A model generated the notes under the pieces. It saw nothing but the letters and a program-made list of their open reading frames with translations. It did no database searches and had not been told where the DNA came from. Made by a program: the position numbers and the translations under genes. Shown here in pieces: positions 26,049 to 35,599 of a DNA stretch of 64,000 nt (position 1 is the first letter of the stretch; the number at the start of each line of letters is the position of its first letter). The DNA comes from Oerskovia paurometabola (GTDB taxonomy: Bacteria; Actinomycetota; Actinomycetes; Actinomycetales; Cellulomonadaceae), in contig NZ_JAFBBV010000001.1 of assembly GCF_016907365.1 (NCBI RefSeq), positions 2,480,001 through 2,544,000 on the forward strand. Reading direction: 5' to 3'.

Positions 26049-27517
26049 GAGGCCACCTCCGTCGACTCGGCCTGCTTCCAGGTCGGCTTGCGGAACCGGT
26101 AGAACAGGAACGGCACGAACAGGCCCAGCCCCAGGGCCCCGCCGCCCACGATGAGGAAGTAGACCAGCGGGCTACCGGACGAGAACTGGGAGGGCGGGAC
26201 GAACCCGACCAGCAGCGCCGCCAGAGAGGCCGCGAAGCCGACCCCGCACATGCTCACGAGCATCGGGGCCCGGAAGCCGCGCGGGTGGTCGGGCTGGCGG
26301 CGGCGCAGGTTGATCGCGGCCACGAACATCAGCAGGTACATGATCAGGTACACCTGCGTCGTGATGACGGAGAAGATCCAGTAGGCGCTCGAGACGTCGG
26401 GGATCAGCGCGTAGGCGAGGCCGATCACCGTGGTCACGATGCCCTGGACGACCAGGATGTTCTGCTGGACACCGTTCTTGTTGAGCCGCTGCAGGAACGG
26501 TGGGAGGTACCCCTCCTGGCGGGAGATGAGCAGCAGGCCCTTGGACGGACCGGCGAGCCACGTGAGCATGCCACCGAGAGAGGCGGTGACGAGCATGATG
26601 CCCACGATGGGCGTCAGCCACTGCCACCCGAAGTTGGCGAACACCGCGTCGAAGGCCTGCATCACGCCGGCCGTGAGCGAGAGCTCCTCGGCGGGCACGA
26701 TCCAGCTGATGGCCAGCGCGGGAAGGATGAAGATCGCCAGCACCATCCCCATCGCGAGGAACATCGACTTCGGGAACTGCTTGGCGGGGTTCTTCAGCGA
26801 CGACACGTGAACCGCGTTCATCTCCATGCCGGAGTAGGACAGGAAGTTGTTGACGATGAGGACGAGGCTCGAGAGCCCGGCCCAGGCCGGCAGGAGGTTG
26901 TCGGCCGTCATGGGTGCCGCGGACTCGTTCCCCTGACCCAGGAAGACGACGCCGAGGGTCACGAGCACGACCCCGGGGATCAGGGTTCCGATGATGAGCC
27001 CGCCGCTCGCGAGGCCGGCGACGCCCTTGGTGCCGCGCGAGGAGACCCAGACCCCGGACCAGTAGACGACGATGATCACGGCCGCCGTCCACACCCCGCT
27101 GCTGGCGAGCGCGGGATTGATGACGTACGCGAGCGTGCTCGCGACGAACCCGAGCAGGCTCGGGTAGTAGAAGATCGTCATGGCGAACTGGCACCACACC
27201 GCGAGGAAGCCCATGGGCTTCGAGATGCCCTCGGAGACCCACTTGTAGATGCCGCCGGTCCACCCGGAGGCGAGCTCTGCGGACACCAGCGAGGTCGGCA
27301 GCAGGAAGACGACCGCGGGCAACAGGTAGAGGAACACGCAGGCCAGGCCGTAGACGGCCATCGTGGGCGCCGCGCGCAGGCTCGCGACCGAGCTGGTGGT
27401 CATCATGGCGAGCGCGACCCAGGAGATCCACTGGGTGCTCGTCGCGCGGGTGCGGGCGGCCGGGACTGCCGCCGCGCCGTCGACGGGGACGTCGGCAGGG
27501 ACGTCGGCGGCGCTCAT
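26045..27517 (-). CDS. APC family amino acid permease, GadC-like
   Basis: A 490-aa transporter with about 12 membrane segments. Features typical of the glutamate:GABA antiporter group are SYSGMEMNAVHVSSLKNPAK near 245 and GGMLTWLAGPSKGLLLISRQ near 322. Substrate is unproven; no glutamate decarboxylase is nearby. The N-terminal ~25 residues are Ala/Pro-rich and cytoplasmic. The ATG at 27517 has AGGA upstream and overlaps the stop of a possible 11-codon leader ORF (27514-27549) that owns the better GGAGG site. Confidence 0.9.
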   Translation of the reverse strand: MSAADVPADVPVDGAAAVPAARTRATSTQWISWVALAMMTTSSVASLRAAPTMAVYGLACVFLYLLPAVVFLLPTSLVSAELASGWTGGIYKWVSEGISKPMGFLAVWCQFAMTIFYYPSLLGFVASTLAYVINPALASSGVWTAAVIIVVYWSGVWVSSRGTKGVAGLASGGLIIGTLIPGVVLVTLGVVFLGQGNESAAPMTADNLLPAWAGLSSLVLIVNNFLSYSGMEMNAVHVSSLKNPAKQFPKSMFLAMGMVLAIFILPALAISWIVPAEELSLTAGVMQAFDAVFANFGWQWLTPIVGIMLVTASLGGMLTWLAGPSKGLLLISRQEGYLPPFLQRLNKNGVQQNILVVQGIVTTVIGLAYALIPDVSSAYWIFSVITTQVYLIMYLLMFVAAINLRRRQPDHPRGFRAPMLVSMCGVGFAASLAALLVGFVPPSQFSSGSPLVYFLIVGGGALGLGLFVPFLFYRFRKPTWKQAESTEVAS

Positions 27518-27549
27518 CGCGCGTCCTGCGGGAGTGCTTGCGTGGTCAT
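27514..27549 (-). CDS. Possible 11-codon leader peptide before the permease
   Basis: ATG with a strong GGAGG ribosome binding site 5 nt upstream encodes MTTQALPQDAR and stops at a TGA overlapping the permease ATG (ATGA). The strong site serves this mini-ORF and not the permease, suggesting translational coupling or leader-peptide control. Purely inferential. Confidence 0.35.
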   Translation of the reverse strand: MTTQALPQDAR

Positions 27550-27670
27550 CACTGCCTCCGTCGACGTCGTCGGTCAGGCCTTGGTTCGAGTGTGCCGCCC
27601 GAGGAACCGGGCGCACGTCATCCAGATCGAGTGAACCGCACCGCCCGGAGGTCGACCGGAACGGGAGCGC

Positions 27671-29188
27671 TCAGCCCCGGCCTGAGCCGGTTTGTCCCGC
27701 GGTCGCCGAGGTGGGCAACGTGAAGGAGACCGAGGCGGCCGCCGCGGCGGCGTCGTCGAGCGTCCCCTTCGCCGCGCGGTGGCGACCGATCACGACCGCC
27801 ATGAGCACGCCGAGGAAGCTGAAGATCGCCATCATCCACGCGGCTGCCGCCAGTCCGGAGGCCAGGGCGTCGCCCTGCGCAGCCCCGGCAGCGGTCCGGG
27901 TGGCGATCACGTTGCCGTAGATGGTGGCTGCCAGCGCCGTCGCGACCGCAGCGCCGACGTACCGGGCCATGTTGGAGATCCCTGAGGCCCCACCGACCTG
28001 GTTCTCCGGCACCGCGGCCGTGGCGGCCGCCGACGCAGGACCGTTCGACAGGCCCATGCCGACCGCGATCGCGACCAACGGCAGCAGGAACGCGGTGTAC
28101 AGCCACGACTCGTTCACGAGGCCGACGACCACGAAGCCGACCGTGGTCAGGGCGAACCCGAGACCGATCGTCTGCCGCCCGCCGATCTTCGCCGCGAGCC
28201 GCGGCACGAGCGGGGCGATCACCACGAGCCCCACGGTGGCCGGGAGCGTCGCGAGCCCCGCCTGGAGCGGGCTGAAGCCCAAGGTGGCGGGGTCCTGGAA
28301 GTACAGGCTCAGGAGGTACATCAGCCCGTTGATCGTGCCCGCGCCGATGAGGATCGCGACGGTGGAACCCACGAGTACGCGGTTGCGCAGCAGGGCGAGG
28401 TCCACGAGCGGGACGGCCACCCGCCCCTCGACGACGACGAACGCGACCGCCGCCCCGACGGAGATCGCGAAGCACCCCAGCGTGGCCACCGAGAACCAGC
28501 CCCAGTCGCCGCTCTTGGTCACGCCCAGGATGAGCGGGGTCAGCGTCAGCGCGATGAGCACGGTACCCGCGTAGTCGATCGTCCTCGGCCGGTCCGGGTC
28601 CCTCGACTCGGCGACGGTCAACACCGTCAGCACCATGCACAGGACCGCGATCCCTGCGTCGATCCAGAACAGCCCCTGCCACCCCGTGACGTCGACGAGC
28701 ACGCCGCCGACCAACGGCCCGGCCGCGGCACCCACGGCCGCCGCTGCGCCCCACAGCGAGACGGCTCGGAGCTGGGCGTCGCCCGAGTTCGCGACCGACA
28801 GGAGGCTGAGCCCGCACGCGAGGATCGTCGCCCCCGCCGCGCCCTGGATCACGCGACCGGCGATGACCATGCCCCCCGACCCGGCCAGCGCGATCATGAT
28901 GCACGACACGACGAACAGCAGCAGCCCGAGCTGGAAGACCCTCCGCCGGCCGAAGACGTCGCCCAACGAGCCCGAGGTGACGATGACCGCCGCCCCGACG
29001 AGCGAGTAGCCCGTCACCGCCCACTGCAGCGTGGTCACGGACGTCCCGGTGTCCTCGGAGATCGCCGGGAGCAGGATGCTGACCGCCGACGTGTTCGCGT
29101 TCACCACCAGGGTGGAGATGCACGTGGCCGCGAGGACCCCGCCCGCCTTGGCTCCGACCTGTCCATCGACCTGCGCAGCGTCGCTCAT
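27671..29188 (-). CDS. MFS drug/metabolite exporter, DHA2 (14-TMS) type
   Basis: A 505-aa permease with about 14 hydrophobic segments. Motif A of the major facilitator superfamily is seen as GSLGDVFGRRRVF near 74, motif C-like GAAAGPLVGGVLVD near 153, and LQWAVTGYSLVGAAV near 52 is typical of EmrB/QacA proteins. Such proteins export toxic organics by proton antiport; substrate unknown. The gene stands alone and ends in a Ser/Ala-rich tail. GAAAGG-like purines precede the ATG. Confidence 0.92.
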   Translation of the reverse strand: MSDAAQVDGQVGAKAGGVLAATCISTLVVNANTSAVSILLPAISEDTGTSVTTLQWAVTGYSLVGAAVIVTSGSLGDVFGRRRVFQLGLLLFVVSCIMIALAGSGGMVIAGRVIQGAAGATILACGLSLLSVANSGDAQLRAVSLWGAAAAVGAAAGPLVGGVLVDVTGWQGLFWIDAGIAVLCMVLTVLTVAESRDPDRPRTIDYAGTVLIALTLTPLILGVTKSGDWGWFSVATLGCFAISVGAAVAFVVVEGRVAVPLVDLALLRNRVLVGSTVAILIGAGTINGLMYLLSLYFQDPATLGFSPLQAGLATLPATVGLVVIAPLVPRLAAKIGGRQTIGLGFALTTVGFVVVGLVNESWLYTAFLLPLVAIAVGMGLSNGPASAAATAAVPENQVGGASGISNMARYVGAAVATALAATIYGNVIATRTAAGAAQGDALASGLAAAAWMMAIFSFLGVLMAVVIGRHRAAKGTLDDAAAAAASVSFTLPTSATAGQTGSGRG

Positions 29189-29305
29189 CGCACTGCCCTT
29201 TCCCGTGACGGGCTCGGGGCGGGTACCCCTCCCACACGGTAGGGCAGATGGCCGCTGCGCTCCTGTCGAGACCGCGCGCGCTCCCCAGGCGGCAGGCGCG
29301 GTGCG

Positions 29306-30055
29306 CTAGTCCTCCCAGCCCATGCGGAGCACCTCGAACGCGGTGGCGTGCTCGACGTCCATGCGAGCGCCGCCCGCCCGGGACATCGTCGCGAGGAACT
29401 CGGCCGGGTCGAAGTGCTCCCACCCGAGACCGGCGATGTAGGCGGCGTGGGCACGGAGCGAGGCCACGCCCGCGTCGAACGTCCCGGTCACGTCTACGCC
29501 GTGGGCCGCGTCGGGAGACCCTGCGACCCAGACCTGCCGCACGCCGCCCCACGGCTCCAGGCCCGCCTCGACCTGGTCGTGGAAGACCCAGCGGTTGCCC
29601 GCGTCGCGCACGGCGTCCACGACGGCGCGGCCCGTCACGATGTGGTCGGCCTGGTTGAGCATCCCGCCCGGGAAGGTCTCGCGGTAGTTGCCCGTGATGA
29701 CGACCTCGGGGCGGTGACGACGGATCGCCGCCGCGACGGCCGACCGCAGCGGCAGCCCGTACTCGAGCACGCCGTCGGGCAGGCCGAGGAACTCGACCTC
29801 GTCCACGCCCACGATCGCGGCCGACGCGACCTGTTCGGCCTCGCGCACGGCGCGCGCCTCGTCGGGGGCGAGGCCGTCGATCCCGGCCTCGCCGCTCGTG
29901 ACCATGGCGTAGACCACGGTCTTGCCCTGCCCGGTCCAGCGCGCAACGGCCGCGGCCGCACCGAACTCCATGTCGTCCGGGTGGGCCACGACCGCGAGCG
30001 CCCGGGTCCAGTCCTCGGTCAGCGGGGTCAGGGGTGTCTGAGGTGGGAGGTCCAT
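29306..30055 (-). CDS. PIG-L family deacetylase
   Basis: LmbE-like zinc deacetylase, 249 aa. The metal-binding AHPDDMEFG motif lies at residues ~24-32 and NQADHIVTG supplies the third ligand near 135. Family members deacetylate GlcNAc-containing thiol precursors (MshB, Mca, BshB) or antibiotics; this one lacks neighbours that would specify a substrate. TACCGT sits 7 nt before the ATG, matching the leaderless pattern. The RidA-like gene lies 38 bp upstream on the same strand. Confidence 0.9.
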   Translation of the reverse strand: MDLPPQTPLTPLTEDWTRALAVVAHPDDMEFGAAAAVARWTGQGKTVVYAMVTSGEAGIDGLAPDEARAVREAEQVASAAIVGVDEVEFLGLPDGVLEYGLPLRSAVAAAIRRHRPEVVITGNYRETFPGGMLNQADHIVTGRAVVDAVRDAGNRWVFHDQVEAGLEPWGGVRQVWVAGSPDAAHGVDVTGTFDAGVASLRAHAAYIAGLGWEHFDPAEFLATMSRAGGARMDVEHATAFEVLRMGWED

Positions 30056-30093
30056 GCCTCCCACGGTATGCCCGGGCGCCGCGAGCGGAGGGG

Positions 30094-30537
30094 TCAGCGG
30101 ATCGCCGCGACCGCCTCGACCTCGACGAGCTGGTCGTCGTAGCCGAGCGCGGCGACGCCGAGGAGCGTGCTCGGCGGGTCGTGCGGGGCCAGCGCGTCGC
30201 GCACGACCTCCCACGCGGCGACGAGGTCGTCCTGCGACGTCGAGGCGACGTACACGGTCGTCTTGACGAGGTCCGCGAAGGTCGCACCCGCGTCCTCGAG
30301 CGAGACCCGCAGGTTCGCCATGGTCTGCGCGGCCTGGGCCCGTACGTCCCCGACGCCCACGGTCGCTCCGTCGGCGTCGAGCGGGCACGCGCCGGCGGCG
30401 TAGACGAGACGGGCGCCGGACGGGACGACGGTCGCGTAGGCGTACTCGGCGACGTCGGACAGGCGGGGGCTGCGCACGAGCCGTGCGACGGGGGTCGACG
30501 GCTCAGCGCTGGACGGAGCAGCGGGGGCAGCAGGCAC
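30094..30537 (-). CDS. RidA family (YjgF/YER057c) protein
   Basis: A small trimeric enamine/imine deaminase family, 147 aa here. Landmarks: RLVYAAGACPLDADG near 57, AQTMANLRVSLEDAG near 85, and LVKTTVYVA near 103, with the Arg that binds substrate in most RidAs not clearly conserved at its usual place. The GTG start at 30537 was chosen because GAGGAG lies 5 nt upstream; an ATG at 30582 would add a Pro-rich extension without a ribosome site. Likely cotranscribed with the PIG-L gene. Confidence 0.85.
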   Translation of the reverse strand: MPAAPAAPSSAEPSTPVARLVRSPRLSDVAEYAYATVVPSGARLVYAAGACPLDADGATVGVGDVRAQAAQTMANLRVSLEDAGATFADLVKTTVYVASTSQDDLVAAWEVVRDALAPHDPPSTLLGVAALGYDDQLVEVEAVAAIR

Positions 30538-30649
30538 GGGTTCTCCTCGGGGTCGGTGGGGTGTTCCTCGATCCTCCGTCATCCGGACACCAGGATCCAG
30601 GCATTTCGGGCTCGCACCGCGCCCCACGGTGCGCGATAGCGTGGCTCGC

Positions 30650-31627
30650 ATGACGTCGAACGGTTCCCCGGTCACGCACCACACCACAGCGACCCTTCAC
30701 GACGGGAGCACCATCCCCGTCGAGGTCACGGGGACAGGCCCCGCCGTCGTGCTCCCGGTCAACCCGGTCCCGGCCGCGGGGCCGCAGGCCGACGAGCTCC
30801 GGACGTGGGGCGTCGACCCTGCGCTGGGCCGGACCCTGGTCGACGCCCTCTCCCCCACGTTCCGCGTGGTCGCGGCCGACTACGAGGGCCACCGCATGGC
30901 TCACCCGGCACCGGGCTCGCTGACCCCGGAGAACGTCGCGGCCGACCTGCTCGCGATCGCCGACGCCGCGGGGGCCGAGACCTTCGCGTACTACGGCTAC
31001 TCGTGGCTCGCCCTGAGCGGCCTCCAGCTCGCGCTGCGCACACCGCGCCTGAGCGCTCTCGTCATGGGTGGCTTCCCGCCGCTGGGCGGCCCGTACGCGG
31101 GCATGCTCGCGGTCACGCGCGCGACGCACGCCATGACGGCCGCAGCCCCCGCGGCGCCTGGCGAGCCCACGGACGGCCCGACGGCGCAGCGCGAGACGAG
31201 CGACGTCGTCGGGCAGGAGGAGCTCGCCCCGGCGACGGACACCGCACCCGAGTCCACGGGGGCGGCTCAGGACCCCGAGGACTTCGACTGGGACGCGTTC
31301 GACATGACGCTCGGCGAGGACCAGACGCGCCAGTTCGTGACGCTGTACGAGGCGCTCGACGGGTTCGACGACCGGGCCGCGCTGGACCAGGTGAGGTGCC
31401 CGCGCCTCGCGTTCGCCGGGACGGCCGACGAGATCGAGTACGGCGAGAAGTGGGGCGGGGTGCACGTGAGCATCGGCGGCGCGCTCGCCGCGCACGCCGA
31501 CGAGCTGCGCACCGCGGGCTGGGACGTGCGCCTGCTCGACGGCCTGGACCACACCCGGGCCATGCAGCCGGATGCGGTGCTGCCGGTGCTGGGCCCGTGG
31601 CTGACTTCCGTGCTCACCCGGACATGA
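30650..31627 (+). CDS. Alpha/beta hydrolase
   Basis: A 325-aa alpha/beta-hydrolase fold protein. The nucleophile elbow is GYSWLALSG near 125 and the final His is in LLDGLDHTRAM near 305; an acidic residue in FAGTADEIEYG near 265 fits the triad. A Pro/Glu/Ala-rich segment of about 40 residues (165-205) replaces part of the cap domain. TAGCGT (30637-30642) lies 7 nt before the ATG. Divergent from ridA; function unknown. Confidence 0.82.
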   Translation: MTSNGSPVTHHTTATLHDGSTIPVEVTGTGPAVVLPVNPVPAAGPQADELRTWGVDPALGRTLVDALSPTFRVVAADYEGHRMAHPAPGSLTPENVAADLLAIADAAGAETFAYYGYSWLALSGLQLALRTPRLSALVMGGFPPLGGPYAGMLAVTRATHAMTAAAPAAPGEPTDGPTAQRETSDVVGQEELAPATDTAPESTGAAQDPEDFDWDAFDMTLGEDQTRQFVTLYEALDGFDDRAALDQVRCPRLAFAGTADEIEYGEKWGGVHVSIGGALAAHADELRTAGWDVRLLDGLDHTRAMQPDAVLPVLGPWLTSVLTRT

Positions 31628-31632
31628 CGAAC

Positions 31633-31660
31633 GGCCCCCGGATCACAGGATCCAGGGGCC
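31633..31660. terminator. Hairpin between hydrolase and pflA
   Basis: GGCCCC-GGATC and GATCC-GGGGCC form a nearly perfect stem with an ACAG loop, between convergent genes ending at 31627 and 31691. Confidence 0.65.
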
Positions 31661-31690
31661 GCGGCTCGTCGTTCAGGGCCGGGCGGCCGG

Positions 31691-32701
31691 TCAGTAGACC
31701 GTGAGCCCCTTCGCCCGGAACTGGTCGCGCACGCGGTCGACCAGCTCGACGTCGGGCGCCGGGGTGTCGGTGAGCTCGTACTCGCGCCCGAGCGTCTCCC
31801 ACTTGTCCCGGCCCATCTGGTGGAAGGGCAGGACCTCGACCCGGGTGACCGTGCCGGGCCGGATCTCGTTGAGCGAGGCCGCGTAGTCCGCGACGACGTC
31901 GACGTGCTCGGCCTGGTCGGTCAGGCCCGGGACCAGCACGTAGCGGATCCAGACCTCGACCGGGTGCTCGGCCGTGACGCCGCCGGGCAGGCCCGACTCG
32001 GCGAGCCGTCGCCCGAACGTCAGCGTGGGCTCCAGGGCACGCCCCGTGACCTTCTCGTAGGTCTCGGGGTCGCCCGACTTGACGTCGAGGAGCACCAGGT
32101 CGGTGTCCGCGAGCATCTCGTCGCTCAGGTTCGCCCCGAGGAAGCCCGAGGTGTCGAGCGTGGTGTGCACACCCATCTCCTTGGCGCCCCGCAGGATGCG
32201 CGCGGCGAACGCGGGCTGCATGAGCACCTCGCCGCCCGAGAGCGTCAGCCCGCCCTTGGTGGCGCGGAAGACCGGCAGGTACCGCTTGACGCGGGCCAGC
32301 AGCTCGTCGGCCGTGACCGGCTCCCCGTCCTTCATCTGCAGGGTGTCGGGGTTGTGGCAGTACAGGCACCGCAGCGGGCACCCGTTGAGGAACACCGTCA
32401 GGCGCGTGCCCGGACCGTCCACCGCGGTCACGAGCTCCCACGAGTGGACGGAGCCCAGCTCGCCCGAGCGCATCATCGCGAGCTTGTCGTGCCGGTCGAG
32501 GTCCTCGGCCGTCGAGAGGCCGGAGACCCCGGCCCCCGTCCGGCGGCGGGGGGCCTCCGGTGCGTCCAGGTCGCTGTCGTGACCCAGGCCGTCACCGGAG
32601 GTCCGCCACGGCAGCGGAGCCGAGGCGACCCCGTCGACCCCGTAGCGGGCGGCGGCACGCGCGGGCACCTGGCCTGCTGCGGGCGTCGAGAGAGTCGTCA
32701 T
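31691..32701 (-). CDS. pflA: Pyruvate formate-lyase activating enzyme (radical SAM)
   Basis: Installs the glycyl radical on PflB using S-adenosylmethionine and a [4Fe-4S] cluster. The cluster motif CPLRCLYC (CxxxCxxC) lies near residue 109, GGLTLSGGEVLMQP near 150, and LLDVKSGDPETYEKVTG near 205. At 336 aa it is about 80 residues longer than E. coli PflA because of a disordered, Pro/Arg-rich N-terminal extension. It begins 21 nt after pflB, a standard order. Confidence 0.95.
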   Translation of the reverse strand: MTTLSTPAAGQVPARAAARYGVDGVASAPLPWRTSGDGLGHDSDLDAPEAPRRRTGAGVSGLSTAEDLDRHDKLAMMRSGELGSVHSWELVTAVDGPGTRLTVFLNGCPLRCLYCHNPDTLQMKDGEPVTADELLARVKRYLPVFRATKGGLTLSGGEVLMQPAFAARILRGAKEMGVHTTLDTSGFLGANLSDEMLADTDLVLLDVKSGDPETYEKVTGRALEPTLTFGRRLAESGLPGGVTAEHPVEVWIRYVLVPGLTDQAEHVDVVADYAASLNEIRPGTVTRVEVLPFHQMGRDKWETLGREYELTDTPAPDVELVDRVRDQFRAKGLTVY

Positions 32702-32722
32702 GATGGTTCCGCCGTTCTGCGC

Positions 32723-35005
32723 TCAGAGAGCGCCGTGGAAGGTCCGCGAGAGGACGTCGAGCTGCTGCTCGCGGGTCAGCCGCACGAAGTTCACGGCGTA
32801 CCCGGAGACACGGATGGTGAGCTGCGGGTAGTTCTCGGGGTGCTCCATGGCGTCCTCGAGAGTCTCCTTCACCAGCACGTTGACGTTCATGTGGTAGCCG
32901 TCTCCACCGACCGATGCGTCGAGCAGACCGGCGAGGTTCGCGACCTGCTCGTCACGGGTGCGGCCCAGACCGCTCGGGACGACCGTGTTGGTCAGCGAGA
33001 TGCCGTCCTGCGCCTCGTTGTACGGCAGCTTCGCGACCGACAGGGCCGAGGCGAGCATGCCGTGCGTGTCGCGCCCGTTCATCGGGTTGGCCCCCGGGGA
33101 GAACGGCTCGCCCGCGCGGCGGCCGTCGGGAGTGTTGCCCGTGGCCTTGCCGTAGACGACGTTCGACGTGATGGTCAGGACGGACTGGGTGGGCAGCGCG
33201 TCGCGGTACATCTTGTGCGAACGAATCTTCGCCATGAACGACTCGACGAGCTCGACCGCGATCGAGTCGACACGGTCGTCGTCGTTGCCGAACGCGGGGT
33301 AGTCGCCCTCGGTCTGGTAGTCGACCACGATGCCGCGCTCGTCGAACACGGGCGTGACCGTGGCGTACTTGATGGCCGACAGGGAGTCCGCCGCGACCGC
33401 GAGACCCGCGATGCCGCAGGCCATGGTCCGCAGGACCTCCTTGTCGTGGAGGGCCATCTCGAGACGCTCGTAGGCGTACTTGTCGTGCGACCAGTGGATG
33501 CAGTTGAGCGCCTCGACGTAGGTCTCGGCCAGCCAGTCCATGGTCTTGTCGAAGCGGGCGCGGACGTCGTCGTAGTCGAGGGGCTGGCCCTCGGGCACGG
33601 GGGCGACGACCGGGGAGACCTGCTTGCCCGTGACCTCGTCCTTGCCGCCGTTGATGGCGTACAGGAGGGTCTTGGCGAGGTTGACGCGGGCACCGAAGAA
33701 CTGCATCTGCTTGCCGACCGCCATGGGCGAGACGCAGCACGCGATCGCGGCGTCGTCACCCCAGGCCGGGCGGATCTGCTCGTCCGACTCGTACTGGACG
33801 GCCGAGGTGTCGATCGAGACCTTGGCGCAGAAGTCCTTGAACCCCTGCGGCAGGCGCGGGCTCCAGAAGACGGTCATGTTGGGCTCGGGGGCCGGGCCCA
33901 GGTTGTAGAGCGTCTGCAGGAAGCGGAACGAGTTCTTCGTGACGAGCGGCCGACCGTCGTCGCCCATGCCGCCGATGGTCTCGGTGACCCACGTCGGGTC
34001 GCCCGAGAACAGGGAGTCGTACTCCGGGGTGCGCAGGAAGCGCACGATCCGCAGCTTGATCACGAAGTCGTCGATGATCTCCTGCGCCTGCTCCTCGGTG
34101 ATGACACCGTTCGCCAGGTCGCGCTCGAGGTACACGTCGAGGAAGGTCGAGGTGCGGCCCAGCGACATCGCGGCGCCGTTCTGCTCCTTGACCGCGGCGA
34201 GGTAGCCGAAGTAGAGCCACTGGACGGCCTCGCGGGCGTTGGTGGCCGGGCCGGAGATGTCGTAGCCGTAGGAGGCGGCCATCGCCTTGAGCTCGCCGAG
34301 CGCGCGGATCTGCTCCGCGTGCTCCTCGCGCTCGCGCACGATCTTCTCGCTGAACGGCTGGGTGTCGAGGTCCAGCTTGTCGAGCTTCTTGGCGGCGACG
34401 AGCTGGTCGACGCCGTACAGCGCGACGCGGCGGTAGTCACCGATGATGCGGCCGCGGCCGTAGGCGTCGGGCAGGCCCGTGATGATGTGCGAGCTGCGTG
34501 CGGCGCGGACGTTGGGCGGGTAGATGTCGAAGACGCCCTGGTTGTGGGTCTTGCGGTACTCGCTGAAGACCTTCTTGAGCTCCTGGTCGACCGGGTAGCC
34601 GTAGGTCTCGAGCGCGCCCTCGACCATGCGCCATCCGCCGTTGGGCATGATCGCGCGCTTGAGCGGGGCGTCGGTCTGGAGACCGACGATGACCTCGGCG
34701 TCCTTGTCGATGTACCCGGGCGCGTGGGCCGTGATGCCGGCGGGCGTGTGCGGGTCGACGTCGTAGATGCCCTTCTCGCGCTCGGCGGGGAACATCTCGG
34801 AGAGCTTGGCCCAGATGCCGGTCGTGCGCTCGGTGGGCCCGGCGAGGAAGGAGTCGTCACCCTCGTACGGGGTGTAGTTGCGCTGGATGAAGTCACGCAC
34901 GTCGACCGTGTCCTGCCAGGGACCTGCGGTGAAGCCGGCCCATGCGGGGACGGTCGCGTCGTCCTGGCCGCCAGTGGTGCTGCGAGCCTCGGAAATGCTG
35001 GTCAT
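32723..35005 (-). CDS. pflB: Formate C-acetyltransferase (pyruvate formate-lyase)
   Basis: Converts pyruvate and CoA to acetyl-CoA and formate during anaerobic growth. The 760-aa protein has the catalytic Cys-Cys pair in IACCVSPM near 422 and the glycyl-radical loop RVSGYAVNF near 735. ATG at 35005 has GAGGAG 6 nt upstream; a start 7 codons earlier lacks support. Its long upstream region carries Crp/GlxR-type and DosR-type sites, fitting control by carbon and oxygen status. Marks the organism as a facultative anaerobe. Confidence 0.97.
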   Translation of the reverse strand: MTSISEARSTTGGQDDATVPAWAGFTAGPWQDTVDVRDFIQRNYTPYEGDDSFLAGPTERTTGIWAKLSEMFPAEREKGIYDVDPHTPAGITAHAPGYIDKDAEVIVGLQTDAPLKRAIMPNGGWRMVEGALETYGYPVDQELKKVFSEYRKTHNQGVFDIYPPNVRAARSSHIITGLPDAYGRGRIIGDYRRVALYGVDQLVAAKKLDKLDLDTQPFSEKIVREREEHAEQIRALGELKAMAASYGYDISGPATNAREAVQWLYFGYLAAVKEQNGAAMSLGRTSTFLDVYLERDLANGVITEEQAQEIIDDFVIKLRIVRFLRTPEYDSLFSGDPTWVTETIGGMGDDGRPLVTKNSFRFLQTLYNLGPAPEPNMTVFWSPRLPQGFKDFCAKVSIDTSAVQYESDEQIRPAWGDDAAIACCVSPMAVGKQMQFFGARVNLAKTLLYAINGGKDEVTGKQVSPVVAPVPEGQPLDYDDVRARFDKTMDWLAETYVEALNCIHWSHDKYAYERLEMALHDKEVLRTMACGIAGLAVAADSLSAIKYATVTPVFDERGIVVDYQTEGDYPAFGNDDDRVDSIAVELVESFMAKIRSHKMYRDALPTQSVLTITSNVVYGKATGNTPDGRRAGEPFSPGANPMNGRDTHGMLASALSVAKLPYNEAQDGISLTNTVVPSGLGRTRDEQVANLAGLLDASVGGDGYHMNVNVLVKETLEDAMEHPENYPQLTIRVSGYAVNFVRLTREQQLDVLSRTFHGAL

Positions 35006-35149
35006 ATCACTCTCCTCGACGTCCACACCGCGCTGCCTGCGCGGCGGGGGTAAAGACCTTGGTCGACGCGGGAAATCCGTGCCGTCCTGCCGTTCTCCTT
35101 CGCCCTTTCAGGCTACGACCTGCAGAGGGTGTCGGCGTGGCAAAGACGC

Positions 35150-35165
35150 TGTCACCTGGCTCACA
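35150..35165. promoter_or_regulatory. Crp/GlxR-type site, one mismatch
   Basis: TGTCA-CCTGGC-TCACA matches TGTGA-N6-TCACA at 9 of 10 positions, 145 bp upstream of the pflB ATG. Confidence 0.5.
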
Positions 35166-35262
35166 GGCCGCGGCGCCGAACCGACGCTCGACGCCTGAAG
35201 ATTGGCGGAATTCCAACCCTTCTACGCCCTTCAACATGCATCTAAGCGAGATCATTCCATCT

Positions 35263-35278
35263 TGTGACAGTCTTCACA
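35263..35278. promoter_or_regulatory. Crp/GlxR-type site, perfect consensus
   Basis: TGTGA-CAGTCT-TCACA is an exact match to the TGTGA-N6-TCACA consensus of cAMP-receptor-type regulators (Crp, actinobacterial GlxR), 258 bp upstream of pflB. Confidence 0.65.
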
Positions 35279-35313
35279 TGACCTTTTCGTGGGAGTCCTT
35301 AGACCTCTCGCTC

Positions 35314-35327
35314 GGGACCAAAGTCCC
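35314..35327. promoter_or_regulatory. DosR/DevR-type palindrome
   Basis: GGGACCAAAGTCCC has the GGGAC-N4-GTCCC core of the mycobacterial DosR box. It lies upstream of an anaerobic enzyme operon, which is the expected context. Flanking positions match the full consensus poorly. Confidence 0.5.
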
Positions 35328-35599
35328 TTGCGGAACGCCCCCGCCCCCGCACCGTCCTCAGCTCCGCCTCGAATTCCCACCCTACGGGCGCCCGCGCGCC
35401 CGCGCACCGACGCAGCCGTCCCCACGGCCGCGGGCGGGAGAACACGTCGAGATGCCGCCCGTCGCCCCCCGGTACTGGGCCCGGGCCGGCGACGAGCGGC
35501 ATCCTCAGGCGAGCTGTCCGACACGCCTCGATGCCCCTATGCACGAGCCGGACGCCCCACTGCGTGCGAAGAGCCCCCCGCGCGTGTGAGACTGCCTCG

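Larger units (their letters stand above)
35006..35599. other. 594-bp divergent regulatory region, pflB / carboxylate-amine ligase
   Basis: No credible gene. The pflB-proximal half is unusually AT-rich for this genome and holds the binding sites listed separately; the distal half is GC-rich without a clear pattern. GAGACT ends 6 nt before the ATG at 35600 and may be that gene's -10 element. Confidence 0.7.

Noticed and set aside
31820..35053. Open frame of about 1,080 codons antisense to pflA/pflB
   Set aside because: Shadow of well-identified genes; repetitive Val/Arg/Asp-rich translation with no recognisable domain.
35252..35524. Minus-strand 90-codon frame in the pflB upstream region
   Set aside because: Arg/Ala/Gly-rich composition and no ribosome site; it covers the predicted Crp and DosR-type sites.
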